NCBI GenBank assembly: GCA_021018815.1 | Contig: JAITYX010000004.1 | Location: forward strand, 62,001 to 126,000 | Direction: 5' to 3' | Length of the DNA stretch: 64,000 nucleotides | Source: Talinum fruticosum | Taxonomy: Eukaryota > Streptophyta > Magnoliopsida > Caryophyllales > Talinaceae | Part shown: piece by piece, positions 13,090-25,871 of the stretch | Layout of the letters: every line of letters begins with the position of its first letter | How positions within the stretch are numbered: the stretch's first letter is position 1 | Made by a program: the position numbers and the translations under genes | The notes under the pieces: generated by a model | What the model saw: the letters and a program-made list of their open reading frames with translations, nothing else | Told to the model about the DNA's origin: nothing | Database searches by the model: none

Positions 13090-14543
13090 TTATCTAGTGA
13101 TGTGCTCCACAAAAGAATCCAACTCCAAAGAAGAAGTACCACCTTCGGCAGTTGAGGCTCTGACAGCAACCCCCAAATCAGCAGCCCTTTTCCTGATCTC
13201 TTTTCCATGGCTTGAACCCATCAATTTTCTCAGAGCCTTCTCGACAACACTTGACTTAACCACTTGATCGAGTTCATGTTTAGCCCAGTCTTTCAGAAAC
13301 AAACCAACCCGTAGAACCTCAGTGATGAGAAAACTGTTCTTAGGCTGATCAGAATGCATTGGCCACGCAGCAATTGGCACCCCCATGGTTATGCTCTCTA
13401 TGCAAGAGTTCCACCCACAATGGCTCACAAAACCCCCGGTCGCCGGGTGCCCTAAGATTTCAATCTGGGGTGCCCAATCTCTCACTACAATTCCTCTGTT
13501 TCTAACCCTGTTTTCAAACCCTTCTGGTAGTTGGTCATGCCCTCTCCTCATCCCCCACCATTTTCCTCTTCAAAGATGTTCATTTTGTCAGCTTCCCTTA
13601 AGACCCAGATGAACTTATGCTCACTTCTCTCCAACCCGAGTGCCAATTCTCTAATCTGTTCATCTTTCATTGAGATTGTGGTCCCAAATGAGACATAGAT
13701 TACTGAGTCTTTTTCTTGTTCATCTAGCCAATCTAGGCACCGATGCCTCACTTTGGAGCTAGTTTTGTTTGTTTTTTTCAAAGGGTTGATGGGTCCAATG
13801 GCATAGAGCTTCTTGTTCTCGTTGACCGGGAGTTTGGTGAGGAGATCTATGTACTTGCCTTCTAATGCCCTACATGTGTTATATAGTCTTCCTGAGCTTA
13901 GGCTCATAAGCTTGTATTGATTAGCTAAAAACTTGTCGAATTCGGGGCATGTCCACCCTTTACAAGTGGGCACATTTTTTGGGGCATTGGGTCCTAAATC
14001 AAAGGGTTTTTCAACCAGAGTCTCCCATATGGTGAAGAAGATGGTGAAGGAAGAGCTAGTGTGGAAAGTGTAGGACTCCGCGTTTGGGATGGACTTGGCA
14101 TCTTGAACCACGGAAGCCATTAGACTATCATGGATTATGACCACTCTCCTAAACTTAGCCGCAAGGGCTCGTAGGAGCTGGGACACTGGGTGGCGGAGTA
14201 GGTAGGACAGAGCTTGGAAGAGGCGTTGGAGATGTATGGGGAAACTAGTGGACGCATCGTTAGGGGTAGGAGGGAAAGAGAGCTGGGGGACTTGAAGGAT
14301 GTCATGAAAAACTACAGTGTTTGTTGAATTAGGTTGGTCTAAGCCATGAGCTCGGATCTTGGCTTGGCGGTTATGGGTGGCCGAGCCAACATAGTGGACC
14401 GGTATCTGGTAGGACGCAATCTGATGGGAGAGGTGGAGGATCGGGTTGAGGTGGCCTTGTGCCGGAAGGGGGATCACCACCACAACCACTTGGTTGTTCT
14501 TGAACCCATTTTGATCAACATTTTCACCTGTTTGGCTAGCCAT
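13090..14543 (-). pseudogene. UDP-glycosyltransferase, zeatin O-glucosyltransferase-like, frameshifted
   Basis: It encodes a family 1 UDP-sugar glycosyltransferase most like plant zeatin O-glucosyltransferases (UGT93 type), cytosolic enzymes that attach glucose or xylose to cytokinins and related acceptors. The gene has no intron. The N-terminal domain (14543-13548, 331 codons) has the acceptor-site LPAQGHLNP motif with the presumed catalytic His31 and a candidate partner Asp139 (IIHDS). The C-terminal part (13551-13090, 153 codons) carries a complete 44-residue PSPG nucleotide-sugar box (13476-13345) with HCGWNS and a final DQ, typical of UDP-glucose users. The parts lie in different frames. 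The break is at a run of five G (plus strand C at 13552-13556), where one base is missing or two are extra; as read, translation stops at TGA (13550-13548). The repaired length of about 484 residues suits the family. Everything else looks intact, so an assembly error is as likely as a young pseudogene. The exact acceptor cannot be inferred. Confidence 0.92.
13345..13476 (-). other. PSPG box of the UGT gene
   Basis: The 44-codon plant secondary-product glycosyltransferase signature runs from WAPQIEILGH through HCGWNS to HSDQ. All the usual UDP-sugar contact residues are in place. Confidence 0.95.
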
Positions 14544-14604
14544 GTTTTGTGTAATATTGTTGTCTTGTGATTTTCAGGGTGTATGTCACAATGGTTGACA
14601 GGCC

Positions 14605-14611
14605 TTTTATA
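14605..14611 (-). promoter_or_regulatory. TATA box of the UGT gene
   Basis: On the minus strand the sequence reads ATTATAAAAGG, about 62 bp upstream of the ATG at 14543. This implies a leader of about 30 nt. Confidence 0.6.
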
Positions 14612-15658
14612 ATGAGGTTGGGATAAATAAAATAATTAAATAAAATTAAAATTAAAATTTAAAAAAAGGATATATAGGCCTCCTATGAATATCAAAGGTA
14701 GAATTGTAGAGTCGACAACTAAATCTTTGTCAAAACTGTGGCGGCCAGACAATTAAACTGAAAAGAAGGTGATGACAATTTGGATTGAATGAGTAATTCA
14801 CAGTACTTGAGCAAGTGTGGGTTCTGTGGCCATTCATGGATTGCATTTTTGGAAGGAACTGCGCCGTCAATATTGAATATCAGAATGTAAAGTGTAAACT
14901 GCAACTGATAAATAATGGATTTGCCGCAATTATAAGCCTAAACCACTCGCTCTTCATGTCAAATTAGCTCTGAATTACTCACGATTAGTTACAGGGAAAC
15001 ATCCCACAAAACTATTTTGCATTGCGTAAAATACCTTTCATGCTACTATTGCCCTATTAATATTTAAAGCTACTCTTTTTGCACCCGGGTTCAGGGAGTG
15101 ACCCTTAAACCATTCATTTCAAAATATACTAAATTATTCTTTTTTTTTTTATGTATAAAATATTAAGCATTCTGAAATTTACAGTTCGGTAATATAAGAG
15201 TATATTATAAAATATATTTTAATTATTTAACTATTATAGTTAAACTTTTAGTTGAATTAATTTTTAATATGGTATGTAAGCGTTCTTTATTAGCTGTTAT
15301 TGTGTTTTATGTTCGGCTTTAACACTAGTCCAGATAAGAGAAGCATGGTAGAATATGAAAGCAGATGTCGATGAGGCGTATTGTAAAACTTAGTGGCTTT
15401 GGGTATTATATAGTACAATTAATATATTCAGCTACTCCATCAATTTTTAATTACTTTTGCAATAGAATCCCATTTTGGTTTTGTTGCACGAGTTGTTGAA
15501 ACCATTGTTAAGAAACTTAAGATGACATTAGAGTTTCTCTTATTGAGTTTGAATATCAAAAGTCTCATAATGAATTCTTACCCAAAGTTTGAAGAAGCCT
15601 GTATAACATCGATGCAACAAAAAGAAAAAGCATTGATGTGAAATGACATATTAGAACA
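14612..15658. other. Intergenic DNA upstream of the UGT gene
   Basis: No gene is supported. A 62-codon minus-strand frame at 14719-14904 has no recognisable features. Confidence 0.55.
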
Positions 15659-15700
15659 TGTTGGCTTGACTATAGACTTAAACTCATGACATGTTATAAC

Positions 15701-16262
15701 ATGTTTACTTGACCACCACTTTAAACTATATTTTACGGTTTAGTTACTCCAAAGTAAGAGGCAACGAGCACGGAACATTTCGGGACAAAACACAAGACTC
15801 GGTTTGGGCAGCAGCCAACACAGGATGGTCGCACTAGCTGGCATGGCCCGTGCCGGCTGCACGGGCAGCCCTTGCTGGCCAGCATGGTCCGTGCCGGCTG
15901 CCCAAGTTCATGGCTGTTCAATTTTGGGTCGTTTTCTTTCGATGTTGCTTGGGTTAATGAGTATTAAGGCCGGTTAATGCGTGTTTATTACTTGTAAATA
16001 GTTGTTAGTGTATGTAAGGTCCTATTATGCCTATAAAATGCCGAGATATCCTCCATTGATTGTATAAGGAAGTAGTGAAGAGCAAGGTGTGAGCTAGGGT
16101 TAGTTTGAGTGAAAATTCCTTGTAATTAATTGAAATCTATTGCATCAGTTTCGTGGTTTTTTTTTCACGATTTTGGATTTTTCTACGTTAAAATCTTGTG
16201 TCTAAATCTTTGTTATTTTTCTTTTGTTCAAGTTTCATTGTTTGTGAGCTCCGATCCTAACA
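15701..16262 (+). mobile_element. LTR-retrotransposon LTR fragment (approximate ends)
   Basis: The block has LTR layout: a GC-richer part with GTGCCGGCTGC repeats (15,830-15,905), a TATA-like CCTATAAAATGCCG (16,030), a leader with GAAAATTCCTTGTAATTAAT, and an end at CCTAACA (16,262). The 5' limit is uncertain because I found no matching 5-bp flanking duplication. There are no internal retrotransposon genes, so it is a solo or truncated LTR. Confidence 0.5.
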
Positions 16263-16943
16263 TATAAAATATATCTGAAATAGTAAACTCAAAGTTTGAA
16301 TTGAGATTGGGTTATCTTGATTCAATAGAATTGAGGTTTTATGATTTAGTGGCCTTCCGACATGCTACTATGTTATAGCGGGGATTTTGGGATTTTTTTG
16401 CATGTTTGATGTCGGCACATTAATTTGGTTCTTGAGTTGATAGGTTTTGATAAAAATAATATGTATATATCATGTGTGAATAAAACTACACGGATTCTTT
16501 TGATTGATAATGAAATCATAAATGGAAATGGGGATGATGATGGGGGGGGACTTCTTCTAATATAATTTATGTTTAGTTTTTTAGGTGAAAAGTTTTATTG
16601 GGCGGTACCTGTAATAGTAATGGCAATTGTACGACTTTGTTAACTTACATAATTGACACATTTTATTAATTGGCCTGCATAAATTTATAATCTTCATCAA
16701 GTTTTGGGGTCATTTTCTATCCTTAAACTTGTAGATTGAGACCTTGCTTTTTGCCTATCCAGAAATTTCTCAAATCAAGGGATGGTTCAATAGTTAAATT
16801 TTTTTATATCGATTAGCAACAAGTAGAAGAAATTCAACTTTCGGTTTTTTTCCTTAGCTCTTGGTCCTTATTTCGAAGTAAAATCGAGTTATTGTCGACT
16901 TATATAAATATAGATTTCTCTTAGCATAAATGACGTAACATTC
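16263..16943. other. Intergenic DNA
   Basis: No gene or transposon is supported. Confidence 0.5.
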
Positions 16944-17210
16944 TTTTTTTTTTAATAATAAATAAATTTCATTAATTTTTTTAAAAAAGGGTAAGCAAAC
17001 CAACTATAAGGTAGCCCTTCTCACAAGAAAAAGTATTAGAAGAAAAACAAAACCAAATGACAGTAGAGGAAATACAATGGCGAAATTTAGCCATCCAGTT
17101 AGTCGCTCTATTTCCTTCTCTAAAGATATGACAAATAACAACTTCATTGCATCGCTTAAGAAAGCACCGAGTGTCATGCAACATCTACAATAAAGGCCAT
17201 ACAATATCTA
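16944..17210 (-). mobile_element. LINE 3' end with RNase H-like remnant
   Basis: On the minus strand, 17184-16981 encodes LHDTRCFLKRCNEVVICHIF then REGNRATNWMAKF. This resembles the end of the RNase H domain of plant LINEs (H-x-x-REGN-x-x-A-x-x-x-A). It is followed by TTAATGAAATTTATTATT and an A run that reads as T's at 16944-16954. The reverse transcriptase and endonuclease are absent, so this is a 5'-truncated copy. Confidence 0.55.
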
Positions 17211-18690
17211 CAATAAAGGCTATACAACATATACAATAATAAAGATCAAACTCAAACAAATTCATAACTAAAATAACAAAATAAATCTTTCGATTGAAAG
17301 AACTAACTGAAACTCTTTTAAACATTTCTCTTCCACTCAATCGATGTTTTATCGTTCAGCGTTTAACGAGGAAATCCACAAATCTTATATAGTCTTCATG
17401 TCGAATAGATTTATTTGTTATAGTAGTTCGAATTTGAAAAATTGATGCTCGTTGCGGTTGTAACAATCAATCAACAATTTACCCACATACAACCATAAAT
17501 CATGAAAAGAAAGTGTCAAAAAGTGCGAGATGATGCCACTCATCCAAACAGGATATGGAGAGACTCTAACAAATGGAGAGAGAATAATTATTTCTACATA
17601 AAATACTAGTTAAAACATAAAAGAAAGAGAGATTGGGATTACCATTGACAAAGTCAATGGCAGCCTCTAAGAAAAAAAAAAAGGGTAAGATTTTCTAGAC
17701 GAGAAAGAGGCGAGAGGAGGAGGAGGAGGCTAAAAATGAGGTAACATTGAAATTCATTATTTAAAAAGGATTAAATGATAGATATAGATAGATAATAGGA
17801 TAAAAAGTTATGGAAATTAAAAAAAAAATTATTCAAAGATCAACTAAACAGCACGGTATGGCTCCTGGGAGAACTTTACCTCTTATATATCTACAGTTAC
17901 TCAACTTTAATTAACAGGTACTAAAGTTAAAATTTAAAAAAATGCAATAAATTTAACAATAAAGTAGCTCTAGTAGTTGATTTTGCTTGGTGTTTCACCC
18001 TAAACACATGAATAATATATAGTAAGAATTCAAAAGAAGAACCTCTATATCCCTATTTCCCTTCCTAACTTATAGTATATGACTATTGAAACATGCATAT
18101 ATAATGAAAAGGAATAGTATCCCTAAGATATTTATACGATGCACTAAAACAAATTAAAGCACTTATTTTAACTTCTAAATTCTCCACTAATAAGATTATC
18201 ATATACACAACCTACCAAACAATGCCGTGTTGTTAGCTCCTATTGACTCATCATCTTTCTTGGCATCCACTAGGAAATCCTCACTTAGTTTTACATATGA
18301 AGCTTATATCGTACTCCTAGTTACAAGCTTGTTTATACTTCAACAACCCGCACGACTGTTTTTATTCATGTGTACTTATCATATTGAAAATTATAGGATT
18401 GCATATTTTTATAAATCTGATGTAAAATCCAATTTTATATTTATATAGATATAGACGTGCCGTGTAAGCTTCATTAATTGTCAACCACATCATGATAGTC
18501 CTATTTTTAAAACATTTTAACGGGCAAGAGTAACGAGAATAATTAAGTTGAATACTCTCTCCCTAGCTACTTCTTCATCAACTCCCAACTAGAGCACATT
18601 TGAACACGTTTTTTCCCTGCTTTTCTACATGAGGAGAAGCACAGATCGTGAGAGACTTAGAACCATATATGATATATCTACGTCTACCAT
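17211..18690. other. Intergenic DNA
   Basis: No gene is supported. Short purine-rich tracts (GAGGAGGAGG at 17,714) are present. Confidence 0.5.
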
Positions 18691-19970
18691 TATTCATTCT
18701 CCAACGTCACCCAAGTAGAAGTAGGGTCAGAATAACACTCAATTCACTCTTCTTTTATTTTCTCCTTCTTAATTATTATAATATTAATTATAAAAAATAT
18801 AAAATATCAATGGGGTAGGTGTGGCCATTCCTAAAATGCTAAAGAATTTAGTGATTCATGTCACGAATTTATACAAGGATTCTTCAAAAACGGTGAAAAG
18901 AAAATTGTGAAGGAAGATATATCGAAAGAGGTCCCCTCTCTGTCCCATGAGTAGCACAAGGAATTTATGAATCCAACCATACCATGCAAATTAAATCTTC
19001 AACATTCAAACGACTTCAAGTACCGCTTTAGAGAGAGAGTAGAGAGGAAAATAGTAAAATTGTTAGAAGTGAGAGCCTATAACTTCGGTTCATTCAGGGG
19101 CGGAGCCTTGAAGGAGCCAAGGGTGTCCATCTGATTTTTTATTAAAACAATAGAAGAAAAAATTTGTGGGAGAAAGAATCGAAAGCGGGCTGACCTATAT
19201 AGTTTGCTTACCGAACACAAAAAACATTCAACCAACATAAAACGATGGATGGCTGCTATGCTATGGGAGGGACTATACCCTCAAGCTTCTTAGTAGAGCT
19301 AAAATGGAAAGTAGATGAGGCTTACTGACATCAATTTACACCGTGACTAATTGTGATCTGCCATTCAAGAAAAGCAGGTCAGTGGACACCCTTGTCCCAA
19401 AAAAATTAAAAAACATTTAATATTTAGACTATAAATTTTAAAATTATACGTAATTGGACGACTTTTAAATTTGGATGAAAAGACATTGGACACCCTTATT
19501 TCAAATTTCGACTCCACCACGAGTTCATTGGAGGTCCTTCAAATCAGAACCGTTTGATCGATACAAAAATTTATATTGTTGTAATATATATAAATGCGTT
19601 TAAACATTTTATGAAATTGATATCGGATCGTGGAACCTACATGCATGGATGAAGATATTTTGGGTGGTAGGCTCGTAAAGTTCAAATTAGGGTTGGAATT
19701 GAAGAGAAGTGCTTGAGAAAATAAGAATCTTAGGCATATGGAGGCTGAAATGGATTCTGATTATATTTGTGATTAATCCATATATAGAGATTGTGACGTA
19801 TAACTCACTCGAAAGTGGACCAACATAATCAGCACATATAAGATATAGGCACATGGCAATTTATTGTCCGTCGGTAAATGAGTTAGGTTCATCCATCATT
19901 TGGCATGTGTGCTTTCTTTTCTCCATGAGGGTGTATAGGACCATATATGTCAATTTCTCTCTAATGTACA
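18690..19970. repeat. Copy A of a diverged noncoding duplication
   Basis: Blocks such as AAGTAGAAGTAGGGT, GGAATTTATGAATCCAACCA, GACTCACTC-like words and CTTTCTTTTCTCCATGAGGG recur in the same order at 21,780-22,290. The copy is interrupted by a hAT-like insertion at 19,095-19,521. No protein is encoded. Its nature (old gene, noncoding RNA or repeat) is unknown. Confidence 0.6.
19095..19521. mobile_element. hAT-like non-autonomous element
   Basis: The left end is CAGGGGCGGAGCC and the right end CGACTCCACCACG, which are imperfect inverted repeats. The flanks GGTTCATT (19087-19094) and AGTTCATT (19522-19529) match at 7 of 8 positions, as expected for an 8-bp target duplication. The CAGGGGCGGAG terminus is common among plant hAT-derived repeats. 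Confidence 0.65.
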
Positions 19971-20065
19971 AGATATCAGATTAGGACCAGGGTTTAAATT
20001 CTCTCCTTATGGTTCCCTCATTTCGTGCAACACATGCCTACAAAAATTTATGATTCTTTTGTAAT

Positions 20066-20443
20066 TAGGGTTGTAATAACATAATCGAGCCGGGTTCACT
20101 TGATGAAAACTCGACTTGGTCCAAGGGTCGACTAGATTTAGGTTCAGTCTGGCTCATTTTAGGCTAAATATTTCATTTTGTCTAAAAATATTTGTGTGGA
20201 GTGTGTATAAAATTATCGTTAAAATCATTAAAATTTCACTCAATTCCTTATTTCTTATATCTAATACCAGAATAATATAGAACTTGACTTTGATTGTACC
20301 CTTAAATTTAGAAACTTTTTAAACAACGAGCCGAGCCTCGAGTCTAAAGTTCAAAGGCTCGACAAATTTTGAGTTGAGCTAAATTATGGCCAAACCGAGA
20401 CCGATATCGGCTGGCTTAGGCTCGACTCGTTTTTGCACCTCTA
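20066..20443. mobile_element. hAT-like MITE with GAGCC-rich interior
   Basis: The left end is TAGGGTTGTAATAAC; the right end GTTTTTGCACCTCTA reads TAGAGGTGCAAAAAC in reverse complement. The flanks TTTGTAAT and GTTATAAT match at 6 of 8 positions. The interior repeats GAGCC/GGCTC words, as in the element at 25,388. Confidence 0.65.
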
Positions 20444-21779
20444 GTTATAATTGTTGTCTAACGATGTTAGAATCATATATGAGTCGGAGTTTCATATCTA
20501 GATGTCAAGATGAGAAGGATATAATATTTCTCCTAATTTTTTAAATTGATTTTAGGATGAAACTTAATATAGACATGTTGTTATAACAAGTCTCAATTCT
20601 TGCTCATGTAGACTTTCTGACGTAAGTGTGTAAGTGTGGTTCCCTTGCTCATGGTGGCTTCACACCGTGGTCTAATCTTCCACTTAAGAGAGCGTCGACA
20701 TGGTTTTAAAAAGACAAATACAGTCATACATCTGCATGTGTTGGAAGCATGATTTCATATTGAAAGATTAAGATAAGCACTATGAGGTATAAGTCTAACG
20801 AATTACTCCTCCCATTATTATTAATTTTATAATAAATTTTATTTACGCGTATTTTTACGGTAAATTTATATTGTGTTGATAATAAATACTGTTCTCGAGT
20901 TCTGAGACTTTTTCCTAACTATGAAGGAGATGAAAAGCTAAAATGTCATACTCTTTTACGTATCGAAAATTTCTTTTGCTACCCCCTCGAGTGTTCACGG
21001 GGAGAAAAGTTCAATACTTAATCTTTTGCATCAAAATCTAGCTAGATCCGAAGTCAAGATACTGTTGACATATGAAAGGTGATCGGCTTTGTCTATTCAA
21101 AAAACTCCACTTGAAACAAAGACTTTACTTAAGAGATGTGAGGAATAAATTTTTTAAGATACATACGATCCGATCGAACATATTTGCTAAATGTTCATCT
21201 CACTCTGAATTATTTCTGGCTATGTTCAATTATTTGAAAGTTAAGTGTTAAATCACTTAAATGAATCTATAAGTATCAGAGGTAATGTATTTTTTTTCTT
21301 TTTTATACTTCTTTTTTAATACGTTTAAGTATTCTTGACAACGTAGGGGAGAGTTGTACATTATATATATATGAACCTGAACTCCTCAAACAACCATTGA
21401 AGTAGAGTCATGAAATCCGAAAGGTATCTTCCATCAAGATATATATATATATATATATATATAACAACAGAAAACCTAGCTAAAATTTACATCATGTGTA
21501 TGCTATAATGGCAAGCATACGATGATGATTAAATTAACTTTTTCATAATAATATTGTGCATAGGAGGAAGGATAATTATTAAGATGGATACTTTATTATC
21601 ATATTCAAACTCCCAACTAAATAACAATTAAAGACTTGAAGATAAGTTCAAATTTTCCGAAACGTATTTATTGGGAGAGTTTTTATCTTAAAGAGATTAA
21701 ACCCTTACTCAAACTTTTTATGTATAAATAGAAAAAGAGAAAGGAGGGAAAGCAATAAATCTACGTTTACCAATTAGCA
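20444..21779. other. Intergenic DNA
   Basis: No gene is supported. It includes a short (AT)n run at about 21,439-21,463. Confidence 0.5.
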
Positions 21780-22290
21780 TAGCATTATGCACCAACCCAA
21801 GTAGGGTGGCAACTTCCTCTTGTTTTGTTTGTTTGCCCTTGTTATTATCAATTGGGTTGTTGTTGGCATTCTTAAAATACCAAAAAATTTATTGATCAAT
21901 TGACAATTTGCACAACAAATTTATAGAAAGATTCCTCCAAAAAGGTAGAAAGAAGTTTGTACATGGAAGATAAAAAAATCGATGTCCCCCCTGTCCCTTA
22001 ACTGGGAATTTATGAATCCCAACCATACATCTAAGTTATTGAGAGAGAGAGAGAGAGAGGAGAGAGAGAAAGAACCCTAAAGGCCATGCTAGCTGCCTCA
22101 AAGTTATGCCCAAAGATTGCGACGGATGACTCACTCCCAACCCAAGGGGACCAATCTCACACTAAGCAGGACGTATATGTGTGCATAGGCATATGAATGA
22201 TATGATGAACTGGATATTTATTATAATCAGTTAGCTGCTTCAACACCATTTGACATGTGCCAAATTTCTTTTCTTCATGAGGGTAATAAC
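21780..22290. repeat. Copy B of the diverged noncoding duplication
   Basis: It is the uninterrupted counterpart of 18,690-19,970. It includes a (GA)n tract (22,044-22,071) at the position of the GAGAGAGAGTAGAGAGG tract in copy A (about 19,032). Confidence 0.6.
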
Positions 22291-22934
22291 ACCTCATTTG
22301 ATTGGTTACATCTCTTACTCCTCCTGAATTGAGGATTTAAATTATGTCGGTAGGGCTTTTAGAATCTTTTACGTGTTTATTTTAGCACATGTTAAAAAGA
22401 AATTTCCTCGTACACAATATTATAATTTATGGTTATATTGTGACTTATCAACGTCTATCTTTTTGGGTATTAAGGATACATATATGGTCACTATGTACTT
22501 ATTGATCAGTACTCGATCTTAAGGTCTAAATCACATTATCAATAAATATATATTCTGTTTTATATAATAGAATGCACGTATTGAGAACATGTATAGATAA
22601 ATTAAAAATATCTTGTGTATAAAAATCTAGGTATGTTTGAAAATCAATCATGACAAATAGATTGGAGGCCATAAATTAGTTGAAAAAGTAAAGAACATAT
22701 TACAAACCCTCACCACAAAACATCTATTCTTGCTGCAAAAATTCAGGTGATTAATTAATACCCCTCTTCTATAAGTCATGTCTTATTGGTCTTCTATCTT
22801 TAGGCTTTCCAGGGAAATTGAGCAAGTTTGTAGACATTTCCTATAGCTCTATCTTGTTTTGCCTTTGGTACCCTGCTTATTGGTGAAGCTAACATATCTT
22901 TATTTTCCAAGAACAAAACTCTTATAAAGACCCT
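22291..22934. other. Intergenic DNA
   Basis: No gene or element is supported. Confidence 0.5.
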
Positions 22935-24331
22935 GTTCGCAAAAATCCGCAAATTAGTGGGTTAAATCTCACCCAAACTCATTCAACCCGTTGGGTTAAG
23001 ACAATAAAAACGACAATTTTATCTTTGTGCCTTATTGATTGAATGTTTTATTCCTATTTATATGATTTTCCTTTCATTTTATCACACTTTTAGTAATGGT
23101 TATTTATATATTACATTGTTGGGAGAGATGTTACATAACTATCGTAATAATTTACAAATAAACACTAATACTATTTCTTTTCTCAACTATTTCTCATAAA
23201 AAAAATTATATACAAAAACTATACATAGTAAAATTTCAACAAAATATGTATGAATTCAAATGGCGTGATATAATAAAAATATTTAAAATGTACAACTTAT
23301 ATTGTTGTATTTTTGGTGAATTAAATATGTCCGTTGACATCTTAAATAATATACTTCTTTTTAGAAATAATATACTGTAATAATATAAAATTTTGATGTT
23401 ATAATTAAAATATTAATTTTAGTTTATTGTAAATCTCTAATTCTCATTTATTTGAAATTGTTCGAGTCGTACTTGAAGGATGGGCACTAGGTCGGTTTAA
23501 GATGAAGCCAAAATTTTCCTAATGAATAAAATGGGTCGGTTAACCGACCATATTGACTTTTTCTCAATCTATTTTAAAATGGAGTAGATATGCATAAAAA
23601 CCTCCTTATAATATTAATCTTTATTACTATTGATAATAAATTTAACAAAGTGTAACATGTGAATTAGTCTAATAGAAGAGTAGAAATAAACATTAAAACC
23701 TTAAATGTGTCATTAATAGAATAACCGGTTATGATCCAACTCATTATTGGCCCACCTTTCATTGATTTTATTTAAACGGGGTAAAGCGAGTCAAGTCGTT
23801 TGACTCAATGTATGCCATATTCCATTTAACTTTAGCTTATATCTCGCTTACATCTCCTTACAACTCTTTACGAGTATTTTATAACTAACTTTACAATTAC
23901 CTTACAATTGCTTACAAATTCTTACAACTCCTTACAACGTCTTATACCTTCTTAGAGCTTCTTACAAGTCCTTACAGTTTTTCTTACAAGTCCTTACAGT
24001 TTTACAACTCCTTACACCTAAATGAAACAAGGTCGTAGTTCTCGCGCTAATATCATGTTGAAAGTTTTGAATTTTTTCAAAATCCCTTTTAGAAAATGCA
24101 AATATTATACTTTTTCGTAGAATTATATGGGCAATTTTAAGCAAAAAATATGTCGGATTTTTATAATTTACAAAAGAAAAATAACTAATAAAAAAGCGAT
24201 GTCAACCCGTTGGATCGACCCGAAACCTGTATATCCCGATATACGACCGCTCGTATTTTACCCAAATTTAAAATATACCCAACCCATATTTTATCTGAAC
24301 CAAATACACCCGACTCAAATTAACAGGTCTA
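22935..24331. mobile_element. hAT-type non-autonomous element, truncated relative of 50,032-51,593
   Basis: Read on the minus strand it begins TAGACCTGTTAATTTGAGTC, close to TAGACATGTCAATTCGG of the clean copy. It shares in order the CCGCAAATTAG...GGGTTAAA, CCCGTTGGGT and ATTGATTGAATGTTT segments. The far end (near 22,935) lacks the terminal TAG and no 8-bp duplication is found, so this end is deleted or decayed. Confidence 0.65.
23831..24018. repeat. CTTACA-rich minisatellite
   Basis: It is an irregular array of CTTACAANTC / CTCCTTACA units of about 10-18 bp, inside the hAT-type element. Confidence 0.75.
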
Positions 24332-25387
24332 ATCTCTACCTCTTCTTAAATTTATAAATGATTTGTTACAGTCTCAACTTATGTGCTTTACATGATATGA
24401 AAATTTTTCTATATTATATATTATATTCACCTTATCATTTTACAACCTTTGAAAAATATTAAGCATTACACCCTCTTTTGGGGCGTATTTATTGTTTGAC
24501 GAATTAATTTCAACTTTTTCTAGTTTTGCATTTTTATGTTATAGATATATCACACTATTTTAATTATTATAATATAAACACCGTACATTTATATTACAAA
24601 TAGGTAAAAACATCATGTACATATGAAATAATTATATAACTATTTCCAACATAAATTATTGTTTTTGTTTTCTATAAATATTTTAATAATTGCATAATTT
24701 TGCTTTCTCTACGGCATAAATATATACTCTTTGATATAATATATCAAGGGATCATATCATTTTTATTAATTAAATTGAGCACTACAATGTCAGTTATTTA
24801 AATTTCATAATAAATACTTTAATTTAATTCATTCGTACAATGACAATTTCAATTCTTCAGTATATTGTAATTTTTCTCAAAATTAAAATTATCTTTTCAT
24901 TTCAATAATTTGACATTCACACCCACAAGTATAATTTGAATTCCATAATTTGAATTTCAACAATTTTAATTTCATTCTAGCAATATGAATAGCATTTCTA
25001 TTTTCCAATATATATATCTACTCCAATAATTATAATTTCATTTCCACAATATCACTTTAATACCAATAGTTGTAATTTTAATACCATAATTTGAATTTCA
25101 AACATGCAACATAATACATGCAAAACATTAGATATAAAAATATAATTTTTACAAATTAACTATAATTTAAAATTAAATAATTTAGAAAATAACAAAAAAA
25201 TAAACTTCATTACCTCTCAAATAAAGTGTGGAGGGATAGTTGGAGCGGTGGCGGCAGGGGCAGGAGGGGGTGGCAGCGGCAACGGCAACGACAGGTAGGA
25301 GTAGCAAGAGGAAGCGGCCCCAGGGTACGGTGTAAAATGGACCCTTCAACCTCTCTCTCCCTAGCTATCTAAGCTCATTATTCTCTC
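24332..25387. other. AT-rich intergenic DNA
   Basis: No gene is seen. At 24,896-25,105 there are loosely repeated AATTTCAATA / TTCCAATAATT words without a fixed period. A GC-rich purine patch (GGTGGCGGCAGGGGCAGG) lies at about 25,246. Confidence 0.5.
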
Positions 25388-25871
25388 TAGGGGTGTAGCT
25401 GAGCCGAGTTGGCTCACGAGCCCTCGCGAGCCGGCTAGCATAAAAGCTTGTCAAGTCCAGCTCGTAGCGAGCCCGAGTCGAGCCTGGATAGTTTTTCGAG
25501 CCGAGCTCAAGCTTGCAATTTTGGAGCTCGTAAGCTCGTCGAGCCGACACGAGCCAATTGCAAACGAGCCGAACGAACGAACGAGCTGATGAGCCGAGCA
25601 AACGAAGCTCAATTAAGTTCAAATTCATGTTTTTATAGTAAGTATATAAAGCTTGACTTTGAATCTAAAAACAAAAATTTTAAAGAAGCATAGTGAACTA
25701 ACGAGACAAGAACGAGCCGAGCTCAAGTTCGAACTTTTAATAAGTTGAGCTTAGGCTCGAGCTTTTGACAAGGCGAGCTCGAGCTTGCCGAGCTCGAGCT
25801 ACAAACGATACTCACGAGCCGAGCTTCGAGCTTGGCAAGTTCAGACTCGGCTCGGCTCGAATACACCTCTA
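25388..25871. mobile_element. hAT MITE with perfect 8-bp target duplication
   Basis: The 484-bp element begins TAGGGGTGTAGCTGAGCCGA and ends CTCGAATACACCTCTA, giving near-matching TAG(G/A)GGTGTA inverted ends. It is flanked by identical ATTCTCTC (25380-25387 and 25872-25879). The interior is dense in GAGCC, GAGCTC and CTCGAGC words. Small frames on both strands come from these repeats and are not genes. Confidence 0.9.
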
